Source: Geosiphon pyriformis (lineage: Eukaryota; Glomeromycota; Glomeromycetes; Archaeosporales; Geosiphonaceae). From it: 13,266 bases of DNA. Shown piece by piece: positions 1-7,999 of this stretch. The stretch lies in the NCBI GenBank assembly GCA_016748015.1, contig JAAOMT010000534.1, forward strand, positions 1 to 13,266, written 5' to 3'. The notes below the pieces were generated by a model. That model was not told the origin of the DNA and did not search any database. It worked only from the letters and a program-made list of their open reading frames with translations. How positions within the stretch are numbered: position 1 is the stretch's first letter; every line of letters starts with the position of its first letter. Made by a program: the position numbers and the translations under genes.

Positions 1-228
1 CCCTACCCTAACCCTAACCCTAACCCTAACCCTAACCCTAACCCTAACCCTAACCCTAACCCTAACCCTAACCCTAACCCTAACCCTAACCCTAACCCTA
101 ACCCTAACCCTAACCCTAACCCTAACCCTAACCCTAACCCTAACCCTAACCCTAACCCTATCCCTAACCCTATCCCTAACCCTATCCCTAACCCTAACCC
201 TAACCCTAACCCTAACCCTAACCCTATC
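1..228. repeat. Telomeric repeat array, (CCCTAA)n
   Basis: The window opens with the C-rich telomere strand reading 5'-CCCTAA-3', which is the expected orientation at the left end of a chromosome (TTAGGG on the other strand). The array is almost perfect to about position 160. The first unit is CCCTA, one base short. From about 160 onward single CCCTAT units alternate with CCCTAA. TTAGGG repeats are shared by many fungi, animals and some protists, so this alone does not name the organism. The array starts at base 1, so the physical end is probably near but may not be complete. Confidence 0.97.
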
Positions 229-612
229 CCTATCCCTATCCCTATCCCTATCCCTATCCCTATCCCTATCCCTATAAATATCCCTATCTCTATAAATATC
301 CCTATCCCTATAAATATCCCTATCCCTATAAATATCCCTAACCCTATCCCTATAAATATCCCTATCCCTATAAATATTCCTATCCCTATAAATATCTCTA
401 TTCCTATAAATATCCCTATTCCTATAAATATCTCTATCTCTATAAATATCCCTATAAATATCCCTAACCCTAACCCTAATCCTATCCCTAACCCTATAAA
501 TATCCCTATAAATATCCCTATCCCTATAAATATCCCTATCCCTATAAATATCCCTATAAATATCCCTATCCTTATAAATATCTCTATAAATATCCCTATC
601 CCTATAAATATT
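229..612. repeat. Variant telomeric block: CCCTAT and CCCTATAAATAT arrays
   Basis: CCCTAA gives way to runs of CCCTAT (229-272) and then to a higher-order array in which CCCTAT is followed by AAATAT, giving a 12-base unit CCCTATAAATAT. I count 19 copies of TATAAATAT between 273 and 611, mostly spaced 12 or 18 bases apart. A short island of true CCCTAA and CCCTAAT units lies at about 471-495, so canonical and variant repeats are interleaved. Every copy has the same orientation. The element TATAAATA matches a TATA-box consensus, but no promoter activity can be shown from sequence. A likely origin is telomerase template slippage or recombination, followed by local amplification. Confidence 0.9.
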
Positions 613-1105
613 CCTTATTTATATTTTTATTCCTATTTCTATTCCTATTTCTATCCCTATTCCTATCCATATTCTTATTCCTATCCCTAACTTTATCTTT
701 ATCCTTATTCTTATCTCTATTCTCATCTCTATTTATGTTCCTATCCTTATTTCTATCTCTATTCTTATCCTTATTCTATTTTTTATCTTTATTTTTATTC
801 CTATTCTTATTCTTATCTTTATTTTTATCTCTATTCTTATTCTTATTTCTATTCTTATTCTTCTCTTTATTCCTAATCCTAATCTTAACCTAATCCTATC
901 TTTATTTCTATCTCTATCTCTATCTCTATCTTTATTCTTATTTCTATTCTTATTTTATCTCTATTCTTATCCTTATTTTTATTCTTATTCTTATTCTTAT
1001 TCCTATTTTTATTTTTATTTCTATCTCTATTTTTATTCTTATTTTTATCTCTATTTCTATTTTTATTCTTATCTCTATCTCTATTCTTATTCTTATTTCT
1101 ATTTT
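613..1105. repeat. Degenerate telomere-derived hexamers (TTCTAT/TCCTAT/TTTTAT)
   Basis: A roughly six-base periodicity continues in the form NNCTAT or NNTTAT: TTCTAT, TCCTAT, TCTTAT, TTTTAT. The plus strand is almost free of G and stays pyrimidine-rich with T replacing C, as expected if old CCCTAT repeats lost C to T. It contains one small remnant near 872-892 with CCTAATCCTAATCTTAACC. The array stops sharply at about 1105, where A-rich non-repetitive sequence begins. I read it as the oldest part of the telomeric tract. An independent pyrimidine microsatellite is possible but fits less well, because the hexamer frame continues from the telomere. Confidence 0.8.
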
Positions 1106-3794
1106 AATTTAAATATTTATAAAATTCATTTTTCTAAATAGTTTTAATTAAAACAATAAGTTTAATATTAAATAAAACTTTTTTTTATATATAACATAAA
1201 TATTTTATATATTCAAACTTCTTTTTAAAATTAAAATCTAATTTATATACTAATGAAAAATTTAATAAATTTAAAAGTATCTTTAAAACAATATTATTTT
1301 AATGTTTTTATAATTTATTAGTAATAACAAAAAAACCTACAGTTTTTTATTAAACAAAATTTTTATTAATAATAATATTTATTATATTAAAAAAAATATT
1401 ATTATTAATATAAGTTAAAAACTTATACTAATAACTTTATAAGTTAAAAATATTATTTAATACTAATTTTTTTTTATTTAATTTTTTAGCTCCCAATAAT
1501 TTAGCAAACTTAAAAACATTGTTATAATTCAAAAATTTATTTAAAAAATTATAATATAGCATAATAATAATTTTAAAAATATAATAAATAAATTTCTAAA
1601 TACTAACTTATAATAATAGCTAATAATAATTAATAATAGCTGTAAATACCAAATTAAGATATTAAAAAAAATATTACAATATATTTTTTTATAAAACTAC
1701 AAATATATATATATAATAGCTTTAATATTAAAAAAACTAATTTTACTTTAATTTTTACTTTTAAAATAAATATTCACAAAAATTTTTAATCAAAAAATTA
1801 AAAAAATATTGAAAATTAAATTATTATAACCCAAAATATTAAAAAACATATTTGTATTATTTATTAAATAAAATTATTAGTATTTTTAAAATTAAATTTT
1901 TAACAGTCTTTATTTATTTGTAAAAAGAATTTAATTACATATTTAGCAAATTATTCAAATTTACAAAAACAAAAACAGCTTAATGATCAATATTAAATTA
2001 TTTATATTTATTATATGTAACAATTTTTCAACTAAAATTAATTATTAAAATATTAAAAAAAATTTATTTTAAGTTAAAGTCAAACTATTGAACTTTGTAA
2101 ACAAATTTTTTAATAAAGTTTTTAATTTAATCATATTTAAAAGTACTAAAAAACTTAATTTTATAATAGTTTTATTACTAATAGATATATTTAAATTTTT
2201 TTATATTATTATATTATCGATAAAAAAATTATTAACAGCTAATATTTAGAGTTAAATTAGAAAACTACTAATATAAATATATATAACATTTTAATTAATT
2301 TACCAATTTGTTCTATAAGACTAATATAATTGTTTTCAATTTTGTTAAAATATAAATCCAAATTACTATTAACTATTAAAATAATATAACTTTATTCAAA
2401 AAATTAAATTAAAAAAAAAACACCAAAAAACATTTAAAAAAAGTTTTACCAATAATAGATGCCTAAATTTACTACTAAATAGACAATAAAAACTGATTTT
2501 TTTGCATAAATTTAAGTTAATATAAACTAATCTAAAGTTAAAAAGAAAGTTTTTTTTATTTTTAGTATTAGTTTATTATTAATTAAACTACATTCAAAAA
2601 AAGTATAACCAAATTTATTACAGACTAAATAGAAAACTAAAAACAAATAAAACCAATAAAAAGTAACATTTTTTATTATAAAGATTATAGCTAAATTAAA
2701 ACACACAATTATATATCTAATATAAATATAATTAATTACACAAAATTTTTTACCAATTAAACCAATAAAATTTTAAAGATTATAAATATTTGTTTTTATA
2801 AGAAGTATATAAAACAAAGTTTAAAACTTATTTTAAAAATTCTATAATTGTTTATTAATATTGGCTCTGACTATACAAACTGTATTTTTTATATAAAAAT
2901 AAATTATTTAGATATTAAAAGATCAGTTTAATTTTAAATATCTAATTTAATAATTATTTTTTGTTATAATTTTATTAATTATATTTTGATTAACTTAATA
3001 ATATTAAAATCAGTAAATAAAACTTATATAATTTTTATAGATATTTTTATAAAAATTTTTTTTATAATAATTGTCTAATTTGTATAATTATTTATTAGTT
3101 TTTTGAGATTAATATTTATTATAATATCTCAATTATTTGCCAAATTTGCTATAATTAACATTTTTTTTTAAAAATAAAAAATGTCTAAATTATTTTACCA
3201 AATTTTAAGAAAGTAAAAACTTTTTTAAAATTATTCATATAAAAAAAAATATTTTTAATAATTTTTAATTTGTCTTAAAAAACTTTTTATTAACAGTCAA
3301 CAAATTTATATTTAAAACAAAAAAATTATAAACTAAAATGTTTATTAGTAATTTTAATAAAAAAAAAAAAGAAAAAAAGTTATTCAAAACATTATTGTTA
3401 CTGTTATTATTATTATTGAAATTAATTATATTCAAAAATTTTCTTAATACTTGTTTTATTATAATTTTTTTTAGTATTTTGAAAGTTATATTAACATTTT
3501 TTTTGATAAATTTATTATTATTTTTAAGCTAAAAACTCATTTTTTTAATTAAAATTTTTTTTTTTATGTTTATACTTTTTGTTTTAATGGTGTTTTTAAT
3601 CTTAAAATTAATTGTTTTTCTAAGTATTAAGTTATTTTTAGAAGTACTAATACTAATAATTATAATAAGTTTTTTTAGTATTCTATTTTTACATTTTTTT
3701 TAACTAATAAATTCATAGTAACTAAGCCAAAACCAGACTTTTTTGGTTTTTTTATACTTAAACTGCTATTTATATTAACAGTTCTATATATTAA
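1106..3794. other. AT-rich subtelomeric desert, no gene recognised
   Basis: This 2.7-kb stretch is overwhelmingly A and T and almost lacks CpG (one TCGA near 2218). Remaining G and C occur often as AGC or AGCT, for example AATAGCT and AACAGCT. Short divergent repeats are visible: two related blocks near 2437-2500 and 2596-2650 share a CTAAATAGA core. Small inverted repeats occur, such as TTGAGAT/ATCTCAA at 3103-3109 and 3125-3131, and AAAACCA/TGGTTTT at 3729-3735 and 3744-3750. A 64-codon open frame at 3338-3532 translates to Leu/Ile/Phe/Lys homopolymers and is a product of base composition. The stretch probably consists of fully decayed repeats. Confidence 0.7.
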
Positions 3795-3950
3795 AGTTTA
3801 ACAAGTAAGGCTTAACTACTATCTAATACAATATGATTACATAGGGTCTTAAATTAAATGTGGTTCATGCATTTTTTACATGTAACCAGCTATTTAAACC
3901 AGTTTAGGCTATACTATGTTGAAGCACTTGAAAAAAACTTACTTAAAGAT
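3795..3950 (-). repeat. LINE 3' terminal segment shared with copy B
   Basis: On the minus strand this segment aligns with 11784-11945. Both contain CATGCATTTT on the plus strand (3866-3875 and 11850-11859). Next to it, 16 bases at 3886-3901 and 11870-11885 differ at six sites, all C to T or G to A with copy A the decayed one. Both end near TTGTTAAA on the sense strand (plus-strand TTTAACAAGTAAG here, TTTAACAAATGAG in copy B). The part nearest 3940 includes a remnant of the last ORF2 codons of copy B. Copy A lacks the (AAT)n tail seen in copy B. Confidence 0.8.
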
Positions 3951-4057
3951 AAAATTTTTTGAATGACAAAAAACAAAGTAGCACTGCAAAAAACCAATTC
4001 AACCAGTTATTTAGCTATTTTCAAAACATTAGTTTTAACATTAATAGATTCATGTTC

Positions 4058-5530
4058 TCAAAAAAACATTAAGTTAGAAAACACCTTATTATTCAAACTA
4101 ACTAAGTGCTCTAAATTACCAAACATATCAACATCTTTCATGCAACACTTCTTTTTTAAAGAAACTATTTTTCTTTCCAACTTATTAACAACTTTACTAA
4201 AAAAACTCATATGTATCAAAACTTTATTTACTTTAAAGCCAAATTTATTGTTTAAGACCAAATTTCTATTAATAAATTGTTTAAACAATTTGACCAAAAA
4301 ACCAACTGGTTTAACAATAAACTTAACCAAAGCAGAAAGCTTAACCAAATCAAACTCCAAAGAAGCTAATCAAAAAGACACCAAAAGATTATCAACAACC
4401 AAAAAAAATAAGCGGAAGCTACCAAAGAAAGAAACTCAAAAGAATTCAGAGAAGCAAATGCCTTTGCATAAAAAATACTACTCACAAAATAAGATTTAAA
4501 CGTCTTGAGAGCCTTAAAAAAAGAAGGCAGAGAGACTTTGTAGTTTACAGCCAAATGGTTTACTTCTTAATACCTAATACAGTGCCAACAACCAGAAGTT
4601 TTCTACCAAATATAATATTTTCTCAGCATATCAGTTTTAAATACAACAGTATTCAAATCTATCTGGCAACCAAATGTAATCAGAACAAGCTGAGAATAAT
4701 GACCAAAATAAGGGGAATAAGGAATAAAACATGTCTGATCACCAATTTGAAAAATCAATTCACTAATTTCAAAAACAGTGCAGTCAGAAAGAAGGTTGAC
4801 CAATTTGATCTTAAATCTATCACAAGACAGAATAGTCTTATTTTGATTTACCAAAAAAAAATTCTAATATTATTCTTGGCTATTAAGACTAACCAATAAT
4901 TTAAAGCAGACACAACAAAATCTAATTTCTTAAAATAAACCATTACATATTGTCAAATACTAGTAGGCTTTAGCACAATATAAGTAATCACACTAAAAAC
5001 ACTGAAAGCTGTCTTAATATTAGCAGCAAACATATTCAAAGGCATATTATACAGTACAACAGCAACAAAAAAGGAGCCAGACTCAGAAACTACCAAAGAC
5101 TTGGTAATTTTGAGAGTAGCAAAGTAAACAAAACTTGTAAGCTTGACCAAAAATACAGTATTTAAAGAGTTTTGGGAAACAAACTCCACACAAAAGAGCT
5201 TTATATTGTCTTTTACAACTAATTTTGTATCCAAAAACCATGTACAGACTGAAAAACAGCCTTAATATAAGTCAATTTGATCTTGAAAGTAGCATCAGAC
5301 ACCAAAGTAAAGACCACTCATTCAGTAAATCTTTGATAACTAGTAATAATTTTCCAAGTATCACTAATGGCAGCATCAGAAACCAAAGAAAGAGATGATT
5401 CAGTTTCTATTTGGTCAATCCAGTTCTTAAGAACAAATAACACCACAAAAGATAATTGTTTTATTTCTAAAATCAATGAAAATCTGCTGAAAAACACCAC
5501 ATTTGGCAATACAGTCAGAAGTTAATCTTG
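4058..5530 (-). pseudogene. Broken LINE ORF1: RRM-like folds plus CCHC knuckle nucleic-acid-binding protein
   Basis: I recognise this as the ORF1 (gag-like RNA-binding) protein of LINEs common in Glomeromycotina. Reading leftward: a polar N-terminal part (5509-5318, with IDQIETESSLS); a lead-in with KIKLTYIKAVFQSVHGF (about 5300-5240); a first RRM-like fold (about 5110-4870) with ANIKTAFSVFSVITYIVLKP; a second RRM-like part (4854-4615) with FEISELIFQIGDQTCFIP; a ruined CCHC knuckle (4540-4581); a Ser/Ala-rich linker (4538-4366) with SYAKAF-type and FEFLSLV motifs; and a helical C-terminal part (4360-4058) with KLSALVKFIVKPVG. Breaks include TGA at 5318-5320 and 4953-4955, TAG at 4603-4605, TAA at 4567-4569, and frameshifts at the A runs 5233-5237, 4853-4861 and near 4370. 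The TGA at 4953 stands where the family has the Trp of an IWQY motif. It cannot make the full protein. Confidence 0.85.
4540..4581 (-). other. Zinc knuckle with two of three Cys lost to Tyr
   Basis: Fourteen codons on the minus strand keep the spacing of a C-x2-C-x4-H-x4-C knuckle. The first Cys (4579-4581) and the His (4555-4557) remain. The second and third Cys positions (4570-4572 and 4540-4542) now encode Tyr, each explained by one G-to-A change (TGT to TAT, TGC to TAC). A TAA stop at 4567-4569, probably an old CAA Gln codon, follows directly. Zinc binding would be lost. Confidence 0.75.
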
Positions 5531-5537
5531 GCTTATT

Positions 5538-6097
5538 TTGGATAACATGTCAAATAAAACAGTAGAGATTTTATCTAAGATTTTAGTTGAAACCACCAAA
5601 AAATTTGGTGTAATAATAGTAGAAATAAGTAATTGTCTCTGCTTTTTTAAACTTTTGGTCTTTTTGACCATTTTTTTTGAAAAAAAAATGCTAGCAGTAC
5701 CTTATATTGAAGCTATAGAAGAGAAGACCAGCTTTTTGACTAGTCTGTTATTAAAAATTTTTGGGCTTTTTGAAGAGGTAGTGACAACATTAGAACTAAT
5801 CCAAGTGTGTCTTTTTGAGGGAACTTTGACTGGTAAAAAACCAGTCAAAGATAAAAAAATTGTTTTAATGACTATTAAAGGCAGCTTTTTATAATTATTA
5901 AATAAAAAAAAACTTCTAAAATGTTTTGCTTAGTTGCTTCTATAACAAAAAGAGCTCCTCTGGTTGAAATTTTATTAGATATCTCAAGAAAAATATTAAG
6001 TGTAGCTTTTTTATTCTTTGTTTTGGTTATAATTATAAAATTAAGGAGACAAAAAGTTTTTTATATATTTGAACAAAAAAAATTTAAATATATCTAA
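5538..6097 (+). pseudogene. Decayed frame, probably encoding a disordered basic protein; not recognised
   Basis: A plus-strand frame runs 118 codons from ATG at 5538 (a second ATG at 5547) to 5894. After a one-base shift at an A-rich run it continues from 5921 for 58 codons to a TAA at 6095-6097. The protein is rich in Lys, Glu, Thr, Leu, Ile and Phe, with stretches such as LVETTKKFG, TGKKPVKDKK and ASITKRAPLVE. If Leu, Ile and Phe came from Pro, Thr and Ser by C-to-T decay, the ancestor would be a Pro/Ser/Thr/Lys-rich disordered protein. The G-over-C skew matches the sense strand of the neighbouring LINE, which favours the plus strand. The opposite strand is also open with few stops and in frame with ORF1 at 5530, so an N-terminal extension of that LINE cannot be excluded. 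I cannot name a function. Confidence 0.4.
5594..5850. repeat. Cluster of four perfect short hairpins
   Basis: Four perfect inverted repeats lie within 257 bases. CACCAAA (5594-5600) pairs with TTTGGTG (5604-5610). TGGTC (5656-5660) pairs with GACCA (5666-5670). CATTTTTTTT (5669-5678) pairs with AAAAAAAATG (5681-5690). CTTTGACTGGT (5824-5834) pairs with ACCAGTCAAAG (5840-5850), an 11-bp stem with a five-A loop. They lie inside the decayed frame 5538-6097. Perfect arms are unexpected where the surrounding sequence has mutated so much. Function unknown. Confidence 0.65.
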
Positions 6098-6329
6098 CTA
6101 AATAATAAAAAATAAAAAATATTTTTTAAAAATAATATAATTTTTTAAGAATTTAGAACATAAAAAAGAAAAAAGTTTTTTAATATATAAATTATACAAA
6201 TTAAAATTAGATAAAAAATATTAAAAAAAGCAGTACATAATAATTAGCTAAATTATAATAAACAAATATTAATAACACAAATACTTAAAATTAAAACATA
6301 ATTATTATTAATATTACTAAATAAGATTT

Positions 6330-7730
6330 CATAAAATTTAATATTGGTCAATAGCTTGGGCATAATTGGCTTTAAGTTCAGTTAATTCGAAATTTTTGGC
6401 ATATGTAATTGTGTCTTAAAAAGTATTTGAATGTAATAAGTATATTTGTCACAAAAAACTATTGTATAATCTACAAATAAATTGATTTAAAATCTGTAGT
6501 ATTGTAAAGCAATTAGCTTCAATTGTTTGGATTTAGCACAAATTTTGATAAAAACATCTCAGATACATGATAATTGTTTTAGTATTGCTTTGTTAATAAT
6601 GATAAATCCAGTTAATAACCAATTGATACTGTTATAATTACTGAAATATTATAAAAATGCAGTTTTAAACATGTTAAAACCTTGAAATTTGTTTATAAGA
6701 CTTTAATATCAAATTTACAGTATCTTGCAAAAAATATAAAAGGGCTTGAAAAGCTTTAAAATTGACCTATTTATTGGCTGTGATGGCTTTTTCTATATTG
6801 TTTGGCTATACTTAAGTGTTGTTTTCTTTAATTATAAATTTTTTAAGTTTAACAATTGGTGTGTATATTATTTGTGCAAGTTGTTATTATTGTGGTTATT
6901 GAAGAGTAACAATTCATACTACTAGCAGTTGATTAATTAAAATAATTAAAAATAAGTATTATTAAAAAATAAGAATATAATTTGGATTGTTTGAGTTTTA
7001 TTAAGTTTGGAGTTTAAACTTTTAAATTATTTGAGATTGGGTTTTAATTATTATTTTCCTGATTACTGTTTTTTTTTCTGAATTGGTATTTGTTTAATTA
7101 CTGGTAAATTTGAAATTTAGTTAAAATAGCAATAATTAAAGTTTTAATAAGATTATTGGTTGTAATTTAAATTTTTTTAAAAAATTGCCATAGGCTTCTA
7201 ATAATTTGGTTTTTTTTTGGTTATTTTAGAATAGTACTTATGATAATAATGTTTTTACAATTAATAGTAATGTAAATTCAAATGGTATGTAGATAATACT
7301 TCTTAATATATAATGATAAGATAAATATAATAAAAAAATAACTTTGAGTTTTTTCAAATTAAATAATTGTATTAGTTTAAATGTATTTATTGGTGTTTGT
7401 AATTTGTTTTTGTCTTTATTTATAAATATTATTAGAAATTTTTGCTAAATGTACTTTTCAATTTCACAATTAATTTTGGTAATAACTAAAACAAAATTAT
7501 AATTTAATAATAAGTTAGTATATTAAATAATTTATTATAGAAATTTTTTTTTGCTAATTCAGAATCTGTTTTTTTTCTAAAAAATATACAATTCTCTTAT
7601 TAACATAAAAATTAAAAGCTAATTCAGCTAAAAAATAGTTGTTAATTAATTTTAACTGTTGTTAATATTCTTAAAATAAAGATTTAGTGAATTCCAAATA
7701 GTTTGTTTTTATTATTTCTGATTTTGTCAT
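6330..7730 (-). pseudogene. Decayed Ty3/Gypsy-type retrotransposon gag
   Basis: The minus strand carries a gag polyprotein in pieces. A likely start codon is at 7728-7730 (MTKSEIIKTNYLEF), followed by about 70 codons with three stops, including YFLAELAFNFYVNKRIVYFLE. A polar Asn/Gln/Lys-rich part follows (7300-6985). The capsid-like core is at about 6875-6330, spread over three frames: IVKLKKF and VNFKAFQALLYFLQDT; then FKTAFL(stop)YFSNYNSIN; then YLRCFYQNL, IQTIEANCFTILQILNQFI and ELTELKANYAQAID. The last part matches a gag family I know from Glomeromycotina retrotransposons, with the Retrotrans_gag pattern of a helical core ending in FI.GL and A..FE. Frameshifts lie near 6685-6700 and 6584-6596. 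Stops fall where the family has Gln, Arg or Trp. No zinc knuckle, protease, reverse transcriptase or LTR was found; downstream sequence is pure AT and then the LINE region. Confidence 0.75.
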
Positions 7731-7834
7731 TTTTCTGAATAGTTACTATTAGTATTGGTTTTTTGTTAAATTATATCTTATAAGAAGCACCAAATATTGT
7801 AGTGTTATTAATGGTTTTTGTTGGTATTAGAAAA

Positions 7835-7988
7835 CATTTCTTAGCTCAACTGGTAATACATATTATTATATTTATGCTACTAATTATAGTATATCATAGG
7901 TGTATGAACTATTTCAGTAAGTAAGAAAGCAAAAAAGATACATGATAAAATTATTAAAAATGAGAAAAAGTATTGTTATTATTATTTG
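7835..7988 (+). repeat. Possible tRNA-derived (SINE-like) unit or tRNA relic
   Basis: TAGCTCAACTGG at 7842-7853 matches the Pol III box A consensus TRGYNNARNNGG at all positions, as in the D arm of many tRNAs. About 45 bases downstream, at 7899-7913, is GGTGTATGAACTATT, which resembles box B only loosely. The 5-base ends TTTCT (7837-7841) and AGAAA (7924-7928) could pair like part of an acceptor stem, but the span is too long for a normal tRNA and no clear anticodon arm is seen. A TTATTATTATT microsatellite follows at about 7977-7987. A decayed tRNA-headed SINE would fit; a chance match to box A is also possible. Confidence 0.3.
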
Positions 7989-7999
7989 TTTTTGGACAA

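Larger units (their letters stand above)
3795..5530 (-). mobile_element. LINE-type non-LTR retrotransposon, copy A: decayed, ORF1 plus 3' tail
   Basis: This is an old LINE insertion reading right to left. It holds most of a broken ORF1 (about 5530 to 4058) followed, within about 100 bases, by a 3' terminal segment that aligns with the 3' end of the younger copy at 11767-12293. ORF2, with its endonuclease and reverse transcriptase, is not present between them, so the copy looks internally deleted or is an ORF1-only derivative. It has at least three frameshifts, each beside a homopolymer run, and several nonsense codons. The plus strand is C-rich and G-poor here, so the sense strand is G-rich. 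The 5' boundary is uncertain because a frame continues with few stops beyond 5530, and no target-site duplication was found. Confidence 0.8.

Noticed and set aside
1-612. CRISPR-like or satellite array
   Set aside because: The unit is the telomere hexamer and its derivatives, with no spacers. The position and strand fit a chromosome end.
3338-3532. 64-codon plus-strand open frame
   Set aside because: It is made of Leu, Ile, Phe, Lys and Asn runs in an AT desert, with no recognisable domain or context. It is explained by base composition.
3729-3750. Hairpin followed by T run, as in a bacterial terminator
   Set aside because: The DNA is eukaryotic and the stem is only 7 bp of mainly A/T. No gene ends here on the plus strand.
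4058-4360. Homology between the copy A ORF1 C-terminus and the copy B ORF2 fragment
   Set aside because: I first tried to align them because both lie just before the shared 3' tail, but the residues do not match beyond the tail and the two motifs belong to different ORFs.
3963-4499. 178-codon plus-strand open frame, Lys/Thr/Asn-rich
   Set aside because: It lies antisense to LINE ORF1, whose minus-strand segments match a known family in order. The plus-strand frame is open because the LINE sense strand lost C, leaving few T-starting stops on the complement.
4555-4899. 114-codon plus-strand open frame
   Set aside because: Antisense to the second RRM-like part and knuckle of the LINE ORF1.
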